Of a DNA stretch of 64,000 nt, positions 41,016-53,600 are shown one piece after another. How positions within the stretch are numbered: the stretch's first letter is position 1; every line of letters starts with the position of its first letter. This DNA is from Lineus longissimus. Its lineage: Eukaryota > Nemertea > Pilidiophora > Heteronemertea > Lineidae. The notes under the pieces were generated by a model, which saw only the letters and a program-made list of their open reading frames with translations, did no database searches and had not been told where the DNA came from. A program made the translations under genes and the position numbers. Location: assembly GCF_910592395.1 (NCBI RefSeq), contig NC_088316.1, forward strand, positions 16,802,001-16,866,000, read 5' to 3'.

Positions 41016-42289
41016 GTAGCACTCAAACTAACCAGGAACTCTATTCAAGAGCACTTAAACATAAATCTGTGCAGCTGACAGAATTGATCGAATAATTGGT
41101 TCCGGAAAAATGTTCAAGATGACCGGAATTCCTTCCAGGGGACAGCGTGTATCAGTAATGCAACTATCAATGTGTGTCTCGTACGCCCCCTTCCAAAGGG
41201 TATGATGTATTATGACCAGACCTGTGACTCTTAATGTGGTAAACTTACAACATCCAAAATGAAATGGCCAGGGCCATTGTGCTCACCTCATGTGGAGGAA
41301 AGATGGATAAAGAGCATGGTCTTGTGTCATGTAGTGTTAGGTTTGATGTAGGTCCAAGCAATTACAATTTCCCCAAAATGGCCAATTTACAGTACATTCG
41401 ACCTCTGTGACCTTGAAAAGTAGGTCAAATCAAAGAAGACCCGGGTGACACATTGAATGGTTGTTAGAATTAGATGTACCTATGATATAAAATTGGTGCC
41501 AATCGGGCAAGTCATTACTAGGAATAATGGCATTTTGAAGAATTTAGGATTTGGCCCCCTCCCTGGAGGCCAAACGGCAAATCAGATCGCACCAAACTTC
41601 AGTACCTGAGATCACCTGACCGAGGGGTACATGTGTACTTAATTTGTGATCAATAGTCATTGCAGTTAAGAAACATGCCATTGTTACGGCCTGACGGCGA
41701 ATTTACGCCATTTGACCTCTGTGACCTTGACAAGAAGGTCAAATTAAAAACCTGTGTGACATATACTGTATGGTGGTTAGATGTACCCATGATATCAAAT
41801 TGGTGGCAATCGGGCACGAAGTTAAGGAATAATCACATTTTTAAGGTTTTTGGATTTTGCCCCCTGGTGGTCAAGTGGTGAATCATATTGGACCAAACTT
41901 TGGTCCCTGAGATCACCTGACTAAGGGGTAAATGTGTACCAAATTTGGTATCAATAGTCATTGCAGTTTAGAAACGTGCCATTGTTACATCCTAACGGCC
42001 AATTTACACCATTTGACCTCTGTGACCTTGAAAAGGAGGTCAAATCAAAAACCCGGAGGATATATGATGCACCTTTGCTAGAAGTACCTACCATATTTTT
42101 TTCAAAATTTCCCGACTACTATTGAGGGAGATATTGCATATTTTCACTTTTAACGTTTGGCCCCCTGGTGGCCAAACCATGAAACGAATCGGACCGAACC
42201 TTGGTCTCCCAGGTGTCATTACATAAGGGTACATGTGTACCAAGTTTCAACTCAATAGCTCTAACAGTTACGAAACGTGCCCTGCTAAC

Positions 42290-42323
42290 GGACGACGGAC
42301 GACGACGACGACGACGACGACGC

Positions 42324-42356
<33 letters not shown>

Positions 42357-42367
42357 ACGACGGACGC
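42290..42367 (+). repeat. GAC trinucleotide microsatellite
   Basis: Nearly uninterrupted GAC/CGA/ACG repeats with GGAC variants at each end, part of the surrounding element. Confidence 0.95.
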
Positions 42368-42381
42368 CACGGTATGGGATA

Positions 42382-42407
42382 AGCTCACCTCTGCTAAGAG
42401 GTGAGCT
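42382..42407 (+). repeat. Terminal hairpin of the pearl-like element
   Basis: A perfect 11-bp stem, AGCTCACCTCT paired with AGAGGTGAGCT, around a 4-nt GCTA loop. It matches the position expected for the 3' hairpin of Helitron-related elements. Confidence 0.85.
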
Positions 42408-45400
42408 AACCAGGAGAAGACAAAGTCATTAGCCCTCCTCGACCTGACCATGCCAAGCAAGAATAAGCCAACTGCACTAGTCCATAAGGTACTGGTCATC
42501 TAAAGTACCTATTGGGAAGCTGCCAGTCATTATTACCCACCCCCTCTACAAAATGCTCTCATGATGCTGGGAAAACGAAATTAGCTGTCTGGCTAAATCT
42601 AATATTGGTAATGGACGGGATCTAGAGCAACAGAACAATGTCTGTGGCTAGATAATCTGAGGTGCCACATGAGGGTCTTTCTCAAGACCTATATTCAACG
42701 TTTCATGCGCATTAGTTGAATGACTTCCCCCACCAACAAGTCAGGAACAATCCACAAGTTTGCTATAGCCCTACACTCAACACTCCTGCAGTTCCTTTTT
42801 TGTCTACATTATTGGACGTGATAGGCCACCCGACGGTTAGCCAACTTTAAAAGTACGAGACAAGATTGTGAATATTTATGACTGCAATATCCTTGCTTAA
42901 ATGCAGCATTAAATCAGAATGTTTTCCAATCTCAGCTCAAATGCCATGATCATAGTCATGCTTTCCATCTTGAGCGCATTCGTGACAGCTTCTTTCTTGG
43001 ATATTTCCGACTCTGATACGTGACAGAGATACATCTGATCATCGATACACCATCTTGAGTGCTATACATCTATGACAGCCCAGATTCAGAACTAAATTCG
43101 CCACGGAAGAAATGTCGTTGATATGCCATCTTGAGTGTGGCTTCAGTAACAACTTAGCTTCCTGCTGGAGAAGATTTCTGACTCAGATTCGGGACAGATA
43201 CATGGGATGTTGATACACTGTTTTATATAGAGCATCAATGACATCGTGACTGTCATGGTTTTTTAGACACATCTGACCATGGTGCAGCAACAATACAAAA
43301 TATTTCAGACAGTTCAATCAAAATGGTTATTTCATCACCTGTTACTCTTCAATTCATAGTCTGATTGAGCAAAGTAAGCCCAATTATGCAGCAAAAAATA
43401 AACAGGCGTAACGCCACGCGGTAGGATGATAACATCGATTCTGATCAGGCAGATTCCTGATAGAATACCCACAATGCATTGGATGTTGGCTAAACAAACC
43501 GCTGCGTTGGCCTCATGATTTAGATGGCTGGATTCGAGTAACATTGACTGGATACAGGTGGATCGTGTGGAATGCGATAATTCATGTATAAATTGCCAGG
43601 AAGGAAACACACATTCACTGTGTTTTAGCATCGGGTATGGCAGTAATAAACAGGAAGTCTGGAAGATGGACCACAGACTTTGTAAAATCAACACAAAAAA
43701 GCTCTAGGTCTAAAATGGGTTGAATTTTATGAATCAGCATAAAAAATTGCATGAACGACAGGGGTCGAAGCTGAGAAAACTGGGCGGATATGATGAACAT
43801 AAGTCTGGGACAAAACAAGCAGCCATTTAAAACAAAATCTCAATAACATTTGTACTGGTAATCTACGAGGGAAGGAGTAAATTGGTAAATTGATAATAAT
43901 GGCTTTTAGAGATGCACGATGAATTTCGGAGCAGCAAAATGCCATCCAAACAGGTATATATTCAGGTATTAGCTTCACCTAGATCAATGGAATTGAATGC
44001 TGCTGACAACATTATAATGAAGATTAAAAACGTGCAGAAATTCTTGTGGCTTGATTAGCACATCCCGGAAGGCTGTATGTGGGGTGTGGGTCAGCAGTAG
44101 AAGCCTAAATGTCAAAGAGATGGATTAGTCTTTTTCGGGCTGCTGGGATGGACATTGGGATAGACACCTTTAATTTGAGCCTGTTGGGATGAGCAGTGAA
44201 TTGCATTATCAAGAATGGGGTCATGGGTCATTTTTTCTAACCGAACATCAAACCCCCTCCCCGTCAGCTCACGGTAACAAACCACCCACGGATACTCTAG
44301 CATGTAAAGCATTGAATTAACTCAATTACTTGAGAAATTACCAAAAGCGAAGTGCAAATTTAAAAACAGTAATTAAGGAAAAATGATTGCCTGATTAGGA
44401 AAGCAGACGCGTCTCTGTGATTTATGTCTTAGCAAGATGCTGTTGTTTGATTCGACGCTCAAATGAAACTCCTTCCACGTCATTTGAATTGAAGCAGAGT
44501 TTTCTGGTATTGAGATTTGGGGAAAAGGCCTGCACACAATTAGCCCAGCCTTTTTCAAACAGCCATGTTGACAGTTCAGCTTGATATTTCTGTTGTGAAG
44601 TATGCTACTGATATACATGAAAAAGCTGATGCAAACTGGAACAAAAACCTTTCAAAAACACAGACACCATCATTCGAAAGTATCAATTTCTAGGCAAGCC
44701 ATACCATTATCTTCGATCGATAACATTGATCAATTCATTTGTGGAAAGCAAAAAAAGTCAATGGACAATACAATTGCAGGTAAAAGCAAAATAGCTGGCT
44801 GTGCAAGTCATCATAATCATCATAAATGGCATTTTTACGTTCCCCAGACACTTTTCAAAAAACGTATCGATCAAATGCAATACGTCTGTCAGATCAATTA
44901 TCGATTTTATCAAGAGTGCATGAAAAGTCAACCTGCACAACAATCGATAAGAACTTTTTGTATTGACATTTCTAGCCATTTCTTCACCAACAGAATAAAT
45001 CAACTTTTGTACTGACACCTGCCAGGAGCGGTGGTCGTCCAGTGACTTGGATCTCTGACTATGGAGGTCATGAGGTCCCTGGTTTGGTTGCATCCGTCGG
45101 GAAGATCACTTCGCACGACTTGCCTCACTCCACCCAAATGTATGAACAGGTACTGGTTAGAACACTACAAAAGTTCGGCAGCTCAGCTTTCGTGAAGACT
45201 TATTGGAAGCTGCCAGTGACAGAAGTCAAAAGAAGAAGAGAGACTAAAGTAGATCTTGCAACAATGCTGACTTGAATCTTAAAAATCTTGAATACTCAAA
45301 CAACACTATCAGTATCCCAATACAAAATAATCCTGCAGACACTGTCTATGACGTGATAGTTTCTTGTCAAAGCTTTTCCAATCTATCTTAGGATTGGGAC

Positions 45401-47483
45401 GTTTCACTCTTGGGAGCACAATGACGTGACGCTAATCCAAGAATACTGTGAGCTGCTTTTTTCTGGCATGTGTTTTGATTGAGATAAGGACACACTAGGA
45501 AAGAGGAAGGGCGGGGGCAGGCAAATGCTTCTTTGTTGGAGGAATGATCTGAATCAAAATGGCATCAATTCAGCCAATTCAGGACAAGCTGTGCATCACA
45601 AAATTCTTAAGCACATGCTGCAGTTGACTTTTGGTCAGTCCCTCTTTCAAAACCACCCATGCAGGCTCGGATGACGAGGAGATCGACTGGACGATATTGA
45701 TTTTATCGAGATGTTCCATCAAAAGAAGCTGAGTCCCATCTTTCTGTGGACACTATCTGTCAGCAGAAGTGATTGATGGGAATTCAGTTGAAACTCTTAC
45801 ACATCAATCTAAATCGTATGATATTGGTTTCATGTTCTAAGAAAATATCCGAGCCCTGAATATGTTTTTCTGCTTGCAATATCATCAAATGGAACACGCA
45901 TGAAACTCAAAATGGCTCGCTTGCTTTCTCCAAAGCTTAATCATTTCAGCTTAATACAGCACAGCAAGCGTTAATCAATGTCTCGTGCATGAAATAATAC
46001 AAAATACCAAACGTCTAACAGCAGTTCCATCCTAAATTGATGTGAGAATGAATCGAGATTAACACACAGAGCAACAGATTTTATATGCAAGCAATGTACA
46101 TGATGTTTCAGCAACCCTGCTTGAAGTAGACTTGAGTTAGCTTCATACTGCGTTGACTCACGATTACTCTACATTTGCACAAAGTGTCTACTATTTCATG
46201 CATTGATGTTTTTAGTCCAAGTTAGCGTGAAATCACTCGAATCCTACGTGTCAATGCCCACCGTATCAATATTCAATCTGAATCAATGTTGGAGACAGAT
46301 CAGCTCTGCATTCTATCGTCACCGTTTCCTCACGCGTAATCACGGCAACCAGGAACCATGTGACCCCTGCTGGCAGCAAGCAAAAGAAACCAACCAGCGA
46401 TGAAATGTGGGAAAATATCTCATTATAGGAATGTGAATCCCACAAGAGCTGTACAGCCTCTTGATAGATTTTTTTCACCAAACGAACATCATATTTTAAT
46501 TTGTGTTTGTGTGACTTCTGTGTACGCGAATTCTCGAGAAAGTTTTTTTATGATAAGGGAGGTGTCGTGATTAGAGATTTGATGAAAGAAACAACTTTGG
46601 ACCAAATACCGTGTCGTCTTAGAGAGGCGTCCGTTCAAAGAGGTTCCACTTCAGTGCGATTCCCCAGGGTGTACTTAATTGTTGATCAGATTGCTCCGCC
46701 ATCAATTCATATCACAATTACCGAAATTTATTGAGTTTTGAATATAAAAAATATAGAATTGATTGTAGCGAGATTTTCCAATCAGTTTCACTTGCATGCA
46801 GACACGTACTCTGTTCAGTTGATAAGGCCAAACTGAAAGTGGTTTCGATTTGCATCCAATTTATGAGATGGAGGTACTTCTGCAAAATACCTCCCCCAAA
46901 AACGATGACCGAGGCCGGATAAGCCCACATAGAGTTGTCTACTGGTGAGGTTTCAGAGTAAACCTCCCTAGAAACCCAGCAAGGTCTTCTTCTTCAGTGT
47001 TCCCTCTGCACTTGCAAGTCTTACTCTCCCGATCGCATTTCTCCTCCATGATACCAGCCACTATGGTTTAATAGGCTTCAGTTAGGTGTATCGGCCTAAT
47101 AACTCCGTCTTCAGCCAGCCAATGAAGGCGATTCATCAGATGTTACAACTCAGAGGGATGGTGACTTTAAATACAAAACACTTGGGGAACACATCTTGTT
47201 GCCAGAGATAGTCTCTAAATCAAAGGTATAAGAATTTGCGAGACCATTTGTATTCACAGTGAGTAGCTAAGTACCAAACTAAGTGATTGCGTGCCTCGTG
47301 AGAGCAGAATCACATTTGGCACAGCCAGTGTGCAAAGACACTTACTTTGATATGATAATGTCATTGCCTGAAGATTTAGGTGTTTGTACAGGCATGCATT
47401 GGGATATGAAGTGGGAAGTTATCGCTCGGTTGAAAGTATCATGGACAATTAAAGCCACTCTTGTGTATTTAGAACATGCTGAT

Positions 47484-47646
47484 TTTAAAGGAGGTCTATA
47501 GCTAGGCAGTGTCATATTCAGGCGACTAATACACACACTTTTAAACGATTGTAGTGTTTGATTAACCTTTAAAGATAGACCCCTATTGGCAACTTTGCGT
47601 AACTTGATCTGACCTACTGGCTGCTGCCTTCTTAGACTCACTTTAA
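47484..47646 (+). mobile_element. MITE-like element, copy C
   Basis: Left end TTTTAAAGGAGGTCTATAGC and right end TTCTTAGACTCACTTTAAG are imperfect inverted repeats. The internal AGACCCCTATTGGCAAC and ACTTGATCTGACCTAC blocks match copy A. Confidence 0.45.
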
Positions 47647-50506
47647 GAAAATAATGATCAGACCCATTCAGGTCTAATTTAGAAATGTCATGGTTGATAA
47701 AGATTTATATCATAATTTGTTGATCATGCTTCAAAATATGTTGTAGGCGGAAGATTTCACCGGAAAAGTGCTGAGATTAGAACAGACTTTTTTCCACTGC
47801 AAGTCTTCGGAGATAGGCTGCCTCTGGTATGGGAAAGATCCTGTGATAATATGTTTTTAAGGAGAAAATAATGCATCTCTTGTGCCAGCTGTGGATATTG
47901 AAGACAGGAAACTCTTTCTTGGTAAAAAAACCTATTACTGGCCATGGATGAACAAGAGAAGAATATTGCAGTCGTGAACTGACTGGCATATTTTCAGAAA
48001 AACAAGAAATTGCATCGGTGGCAAAAAGACAAGTATTAGATTGTGACATTGCTCGACCATTTGGGCATAAACTCTACTTCCAACATCCAGCATTAACAGT
48101 GTTAGCCGCCAAACTATTAATATTTTTGCATAAATTTGAATCTACGTCATTTATTTCACAATTTATAACAGAATGTTGGTTTATTTCGGTCGTTCTATTG
48201 GCAAAAGTGCCATTAATCTGATCGATGACTTTTTTATCTTTTTCTTAGTGATTTATTTCGTTGCTTTACCAACAAAATAAAAATGTAAGTGTTCATCTGT
48301 ATAGTGAGTGTATGCTGCCTGCAGAACGGCCTATGAAAAAAGGGTAAGACCCTGGTCTCCCCAAAACAACAGGAGATGAAATTTAAAGAGAGTCCATCCG
48401 ACATGAATAAGTCCAATGCCCACCTTTAAAGAGGCAGTCTACAGAGAGCGCGTTAAACAGAGCCTCGTGTGTCAAGATGAAGAGATTCATGACAAAAGTA
48501 TAACCACGTCATAAATCAACTTCAACGCATTCTATAGCAAGGTGTGGCAATTATGCACATATATTTCCAAGATGGAAAATTACGACTAAATATAGTTCGC
48601 TGGCGATATATTTGGATGACTCCTGGTTAGTAGTCAACCTCAATCAGACCACTGTCACTGGCACAGCAATTTTAGAGAAACTAATCCGCATTGATTCTTC
48701 CAAGATGAATAATAATGGCTTTTAACTAATTTTTTCATTCCAGGCCATTGTAATATCAGGGTTATTTGGAAAATGAATGGGCTATCGTTTGACAAGACAA
48801 GTCATCTCACAGTCAGTAGGTCTCACCACGCAACCGATATTACAGATTTCCCTAGAGCACTCAGGTTCCCCATAACACTCTGAATATTGATTCTCATTTA
48901 TGGATTTCAATTCATTTTTTACTTTGCAGACAATGGAGTATTAGGATGATTCAGAAGACGGATGGCCTGTCTTTTGAGCGATGGAGGCAGGGAAGTAAAA
49001 CCGGCAACACAAAATGGTGAGCATTTATCTTTTTTCAAAAAGATATTTTGTGAACAGGTGGCTCCCAAATAATGTATCAGGTATCCCAAAGGCTGTATAA
49101 GAGATATATGTATATTTCTAGTATTATTGTACTGGGGTCAACTTGTCTCAAACGAGTACACATAATTCGATAATTCAAATATAAACTCTAACAACAGCAG
49201 ACTAATGAGCGACATGGGATTTAGTAGTTCATGATTAGATATGAGCAGCCTGAGGTTCGAGACTGGTAGGGGAATTGAATAAGCACATATACCCGAGGCT
49301 AAATTCTCTACAGAAAGGCTGAATTGAGGAGGGTTATGAATATTACTCAGTGGAATTGTCATTTTGCCCAAAACCTTGTCCGCTGCCTCAGTTTTGGTCA
49401 ACATTTTAGCTCCACCCTCTCAGTGCTTGATGAAACAAGCAATGCTTCCAGTTATTCATTTCTCCAAACCAATTAAGCACAGATTATGCAGTGATAAGGG
49501 GAAGACACCCTCTCTGCAGACAGTGCCAAGATGAAGACTACAGACAGACTGCGCCATAAACCGTGCCTTTGCCATTATTTGCACAGAAACAATTATGGGA
49601 GTCTGAATGAAAGCCCTGGACATAAACATAAATGTCGCATGTCATAAAACAGCAATATATGAAAATGCATCAATAATCAATCCGTGCAGTCGCTGCTAAT
49701 CGAAATCAACCTGTGGGTGTGGCCATCTCTGATATGGCCTGTTTTAGATAAGAGACCTTCACAATCATTAGGAAGGATCACTTGATAGCTTTACGGCTAT
49801 AAGGCACAATCACATACAGCTCTTTTTTCAAGGAGTGTATGAGAGAGGCTGTACAGTGATTTGCACATTCCTTTTGGACGTCAATTCATGCCCTTGACCC
49901 TGAAGACATCAACAACAAAGTGTGTCGTGCATGGAAGACATTTCCGCTGACGTCACCACACCTACTGCCACAGTTGCATCAGGGCATATGAAAAGCTCAA
50001 CCAACATTTTAGCATTTCTCAAGTATTAATAGATTCCGATTCCCGAAATATATCCCATCCCATTGCCTCTGGAGACCTTGGTACACTCACTGTCCTGATT
50101 ACATAGGTCAAGTACAAGGAGAGGAAATGCAAGGCAGACACGACCATCACCCGTGCCAAGCATGCCGCAGGTTTAATCACCATTACGTCTCCCATTAAAG
50201 ATACAGCGCCGTGGCACGTATGCAGAGCATTGATCCTAATTCAAAGAGCCGGATGGCAAACAATGATAAGTTTAATGGATTCTTCCCGCCTGAGGATAGT
50301 TCGGAGGAAATCGCTTGTACCCGCTGAACTAAGACGGGAGGGGGCAGCGCACTGTCACTGACAATTTGATTTGATTAAACCCAGACGTAACTCTAAGGCT
50401 AAAAAGTTAACCATTCACCTAAGTATTTTTGGTAAATATTGTCAAAGGAGTGACTGGCCATTTGTGGTGATCAGAGCACTGCCTAAAAACGTTGCCGGGA
50501 ATCAAG

Positions 50507-50610
50507 ACCAACCAGAATCTGATGGGGGACAGGTAGTATTAGTAACCATTACACCAACCAGAATCTGATGGGGGACAGGTAGTATTAGTAACCATTACAC
50601 CAACCAGAAT
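50507..50610. repeat. 46-bp tandem duplication with partial third copy
   Basis: Units begin at 50507 and 50553 with identical sequence; a third begins at 50599 and stops after about 15 bases. The identity suggests recent slippage or unequal exchange. Confidence 0.9.
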
Positions 50611-53600
50611 CTGAAGCCTTACCAACAACATGCGGTGGTGTCAACAGAAAAGAACAACACTAGTATACAATACGCGCAAGCAAAATACTTCATAACATCA
50701 AAAATATCAGTAACAGAGTGAAATGGAAAAAGATTATCGAAACATAGATGTACAATCGTACAATCCATTAGTGTATCAGGCCTCTAGGCAAGATACCTCT
50801 AAATTCACATTCCACAGCATACTGTACTTTGTAGCTTTTAACCCAATACAGCACCATTTGCCATAATCCAATAATTTCTGCAAGTTTCATACTAAGAGTT
50901 TGAAAAACTCTGACACACTTTTGATCTTCAATATCACAAAATGTCGGGCCGTGACAATGTTCATGAAGTCCATGAACTAGGTCATCATTATGGCCAAGAG
51001 AGGTCATTCGCAGACGAATCTAACTCCAAACCCATATTTATATCCCCTTGCATGAATCTATCACCAAAATCTATATGACTAGCAAGAGTTCATTCGACTT
51101 TATCCATATTATAGGTAACAAAAGGAAATCTGTGTGACCTTATGCAGTTCATTATTATAATCTATATCGGCGCGATTGCCACGTAATAATCAGCCACAAA
51201 GTGACATACATTTCAGCACGTTCTGTGCGAGTTGATCGATAAATTGGATCTGTCTGGCTGAGCAAAATCTATGGCATATCAGGTCTGGTGCACTAGCCGC
51301 ATTATGAAGATGATTCAGAAATGGTGCAGCTGATCAAATGTCTGGCTGAATGGTTTCGGTGATTGAGAGCTCGGATAACTGCTGCAGGTTTTATTCTGAT
51401 ATCCAATTTGCTAAGACCTCCCACTCAAAAGAATCTGCCAGATCGTCAGAATTTTATACAGTACCACTATTGGCAAGTGACGTGTATTAACGGAATCGTT
51501 AACAGAAAACCGAAACTGAAACTCTAAGAGACAGATCATGCAGAACAGATGAAATGATGCCTTTTCATTTGTTTTTTCTCAGAAAACTCTTTCAAAACTT
51601 CTTGAAAACTCTTGAAAACTAATGAAAGGATACAATGCAGTGCATTTCCTTGGCCTGCGATGTGTATCGAACGATATTGATACTATCATATGCATGCCTT
51701 GAGTGGTTTCCCTCACGACAGAATAGACAGCGCTCACTCAATCATCCAGGGCAGTCGATTATCGACAAATAGAACAAAAGGTAACAAAATTTTCATTCAA
51801 TTGTATTTGTTGTTGGCACACAGCCCTCCTGGCAAAACACTTTCAGTTTTAACAGTACAGGAGGAGGGGTTAACATAATTGAAAGGAAACTCTGCCCACT
51901 CCTTCAAGGTAGATTGAATGCAAATTTTTGTAGAGAAATCCTTAAGACTCAGAGAGTACCTATGAGACAGCTCCCAAACGTTCCGTGCACTCAAGCATTA
52001 TCGCAGCGATATTCATTGGTATCCCCTTCTCCCCCCAGCAAGAGCAGCATTGCTCAGATAAGCATCACCTCTATACCTCAGAAATCTGGTCATGTGGGTT
52101 TCTGCCGTAAAAGTGTATTATCATTTACTGGTAGGGCAAACATCACACGATATATCCTCCGCAAATTACGCAAACTTGCTGTATTTGCGTTTCTAGCTCA
52201 GGTGAATTTACTTTCGTTTGTTAGATTGCTACAGGCCATCTTTGCTACAGTCGTGTACGAATCACGGCTCACATCTGCGTAATATGCCGTTTGTTGATAA
52301 GAATCGCTATAATGGGGTTTTTGATTGGAGCTTAGAATGATCATTCAGCAGAATTGTTGTATTTTATTACTTGATGGGTTCCAAATCACAGGTTAGTATA
52401 AGTGCCAATAAACATTCATGTGATGCGCTGTTTATACATGTTATGTGGATAAATCACTTGGCAAAATTGGCAGACACAGTGTCACATACTATTAGCATAG
52501 TTGGAGGAGTTGAGCACCAAGACTGAGAAATGCATGGGAAATGCCAGGGTCTCTTGCTGGTGAAAGAAACAGATGCAACACTTGCTTGGCCTTGCTATGG
52601 ATTTATTGATTTGCTTGGATTAGATTCGGATAAGATGAGATGCTTTGAATGATAATCAAGAGGTGATGATAATCATGCTAATTAATATCATGCTTGTATT
52701 CATGCTCGTGATAATCCAGACACTGTATCATTTCTTAATAGTACATAAAAATACTCTGAAAATGTATTCTTCTGCATTATACTTTTCACATCCATGCAGC
52801 AACAGGGCTCAAGCATAAAAAAGCCCTTTTCAGCATCCGGTGACAGTTTATACTATACAAATACCAACCTTACTTTTGAATACATGTAAGAAGAGAAATT
52901 AAAGTTGTCTTACCTGAAAAATATAAACAAACAGACATGTTTACACCCTTTTTTGTTTCATAAGATTTATAGAACTTCTTAACCTGAGAATTTCTACTTT
53001 TTACTTTCTACATTTCAAAAAAAGATGATTTGTTTCCTGCGGGGAAACTAAATTTCAGTCACATATTGGTTGCTCATGTTCTCAAACTGGAGTTCGTTCA
53101 TGTATTCAGCGTACTCTTTTTTTACTGTTTATCACCATCACATGACCAGCCATCTAGATCGAGAATGGAACACTGGCTGATTTAGAAATTAATGTTCATC
53201 TATATCGTTTCTCTCATACCGTATGCAAATACACACGCCTCCCTCATCAAGACAAAAAACAACAGCTTACTGATCAGGTTGTGGGTGTTTAAAGGAGAAT
53301 TGTCACGAGATATGCCCGGCTGGCATTAACCTGGTCACAGAATTCCTGTGTATACATCAGTTGGGCAAATTCAAAATAGAAGAGTCTCACAAATAGAGAA
53401 AACACATGAGTGGGCCGCAGTTCAAATGAATATCGAAGGGGTGTGACACCTTGAAATGAATCTCAGGTCACATTCTAGTGACACTGATATTGCAGCATAC
53501 ATCGATTGGTTATTTTCGCTACTCTCATTCATCATCATAAGGTGGCCGCTCGTTTTTGAATCCATTTGAAACTGACACCGAGAATAAAAGAAAATAATTG

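Larger units (their letters stand above)
41263..42407 (+). mobile_element. Pearl/Helitron-like non-autonomous element
   Basis: A hairpin-forming AATGGCC/GGCCATT (41263-41278) is followed by three diverged tandem copies of a roughly 300-bp unit starting at 41384, 41700 and 42001. Then come a GAC/CGA trinucleotide microsatellite (42290-42367) and a terminal hairpin (42382-42407). Tandem core units, a microsatellite and a 3' palindrome are the hallmarks of pearl-type (Helentron-related) elements described in oysters. It has no coding capacity; poly-Arg open frames here are translation of the microsatellite. Outer boundaries are approximate. Confidence 0.6.

Noticed and set aside
42119-42499. Open frames with long poly-arginine runs on both strands
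   Set aside because: They translate the GAC microsatellite of a repeat element; no domain, start context or splice logic supports a gene.
44602-45015. 137-codon plus-strand open frame
   Set aside because: Codon 1 lacks a convincing context and the protein is low in recognisable structure; it overlaps another random frame.
50310-50345. Resemblance of ACCCGCTGAACTAAG to the 5' end of 28S rRNA
   Set aside because: Only a short match; flanking sequence is not rRNA-like.
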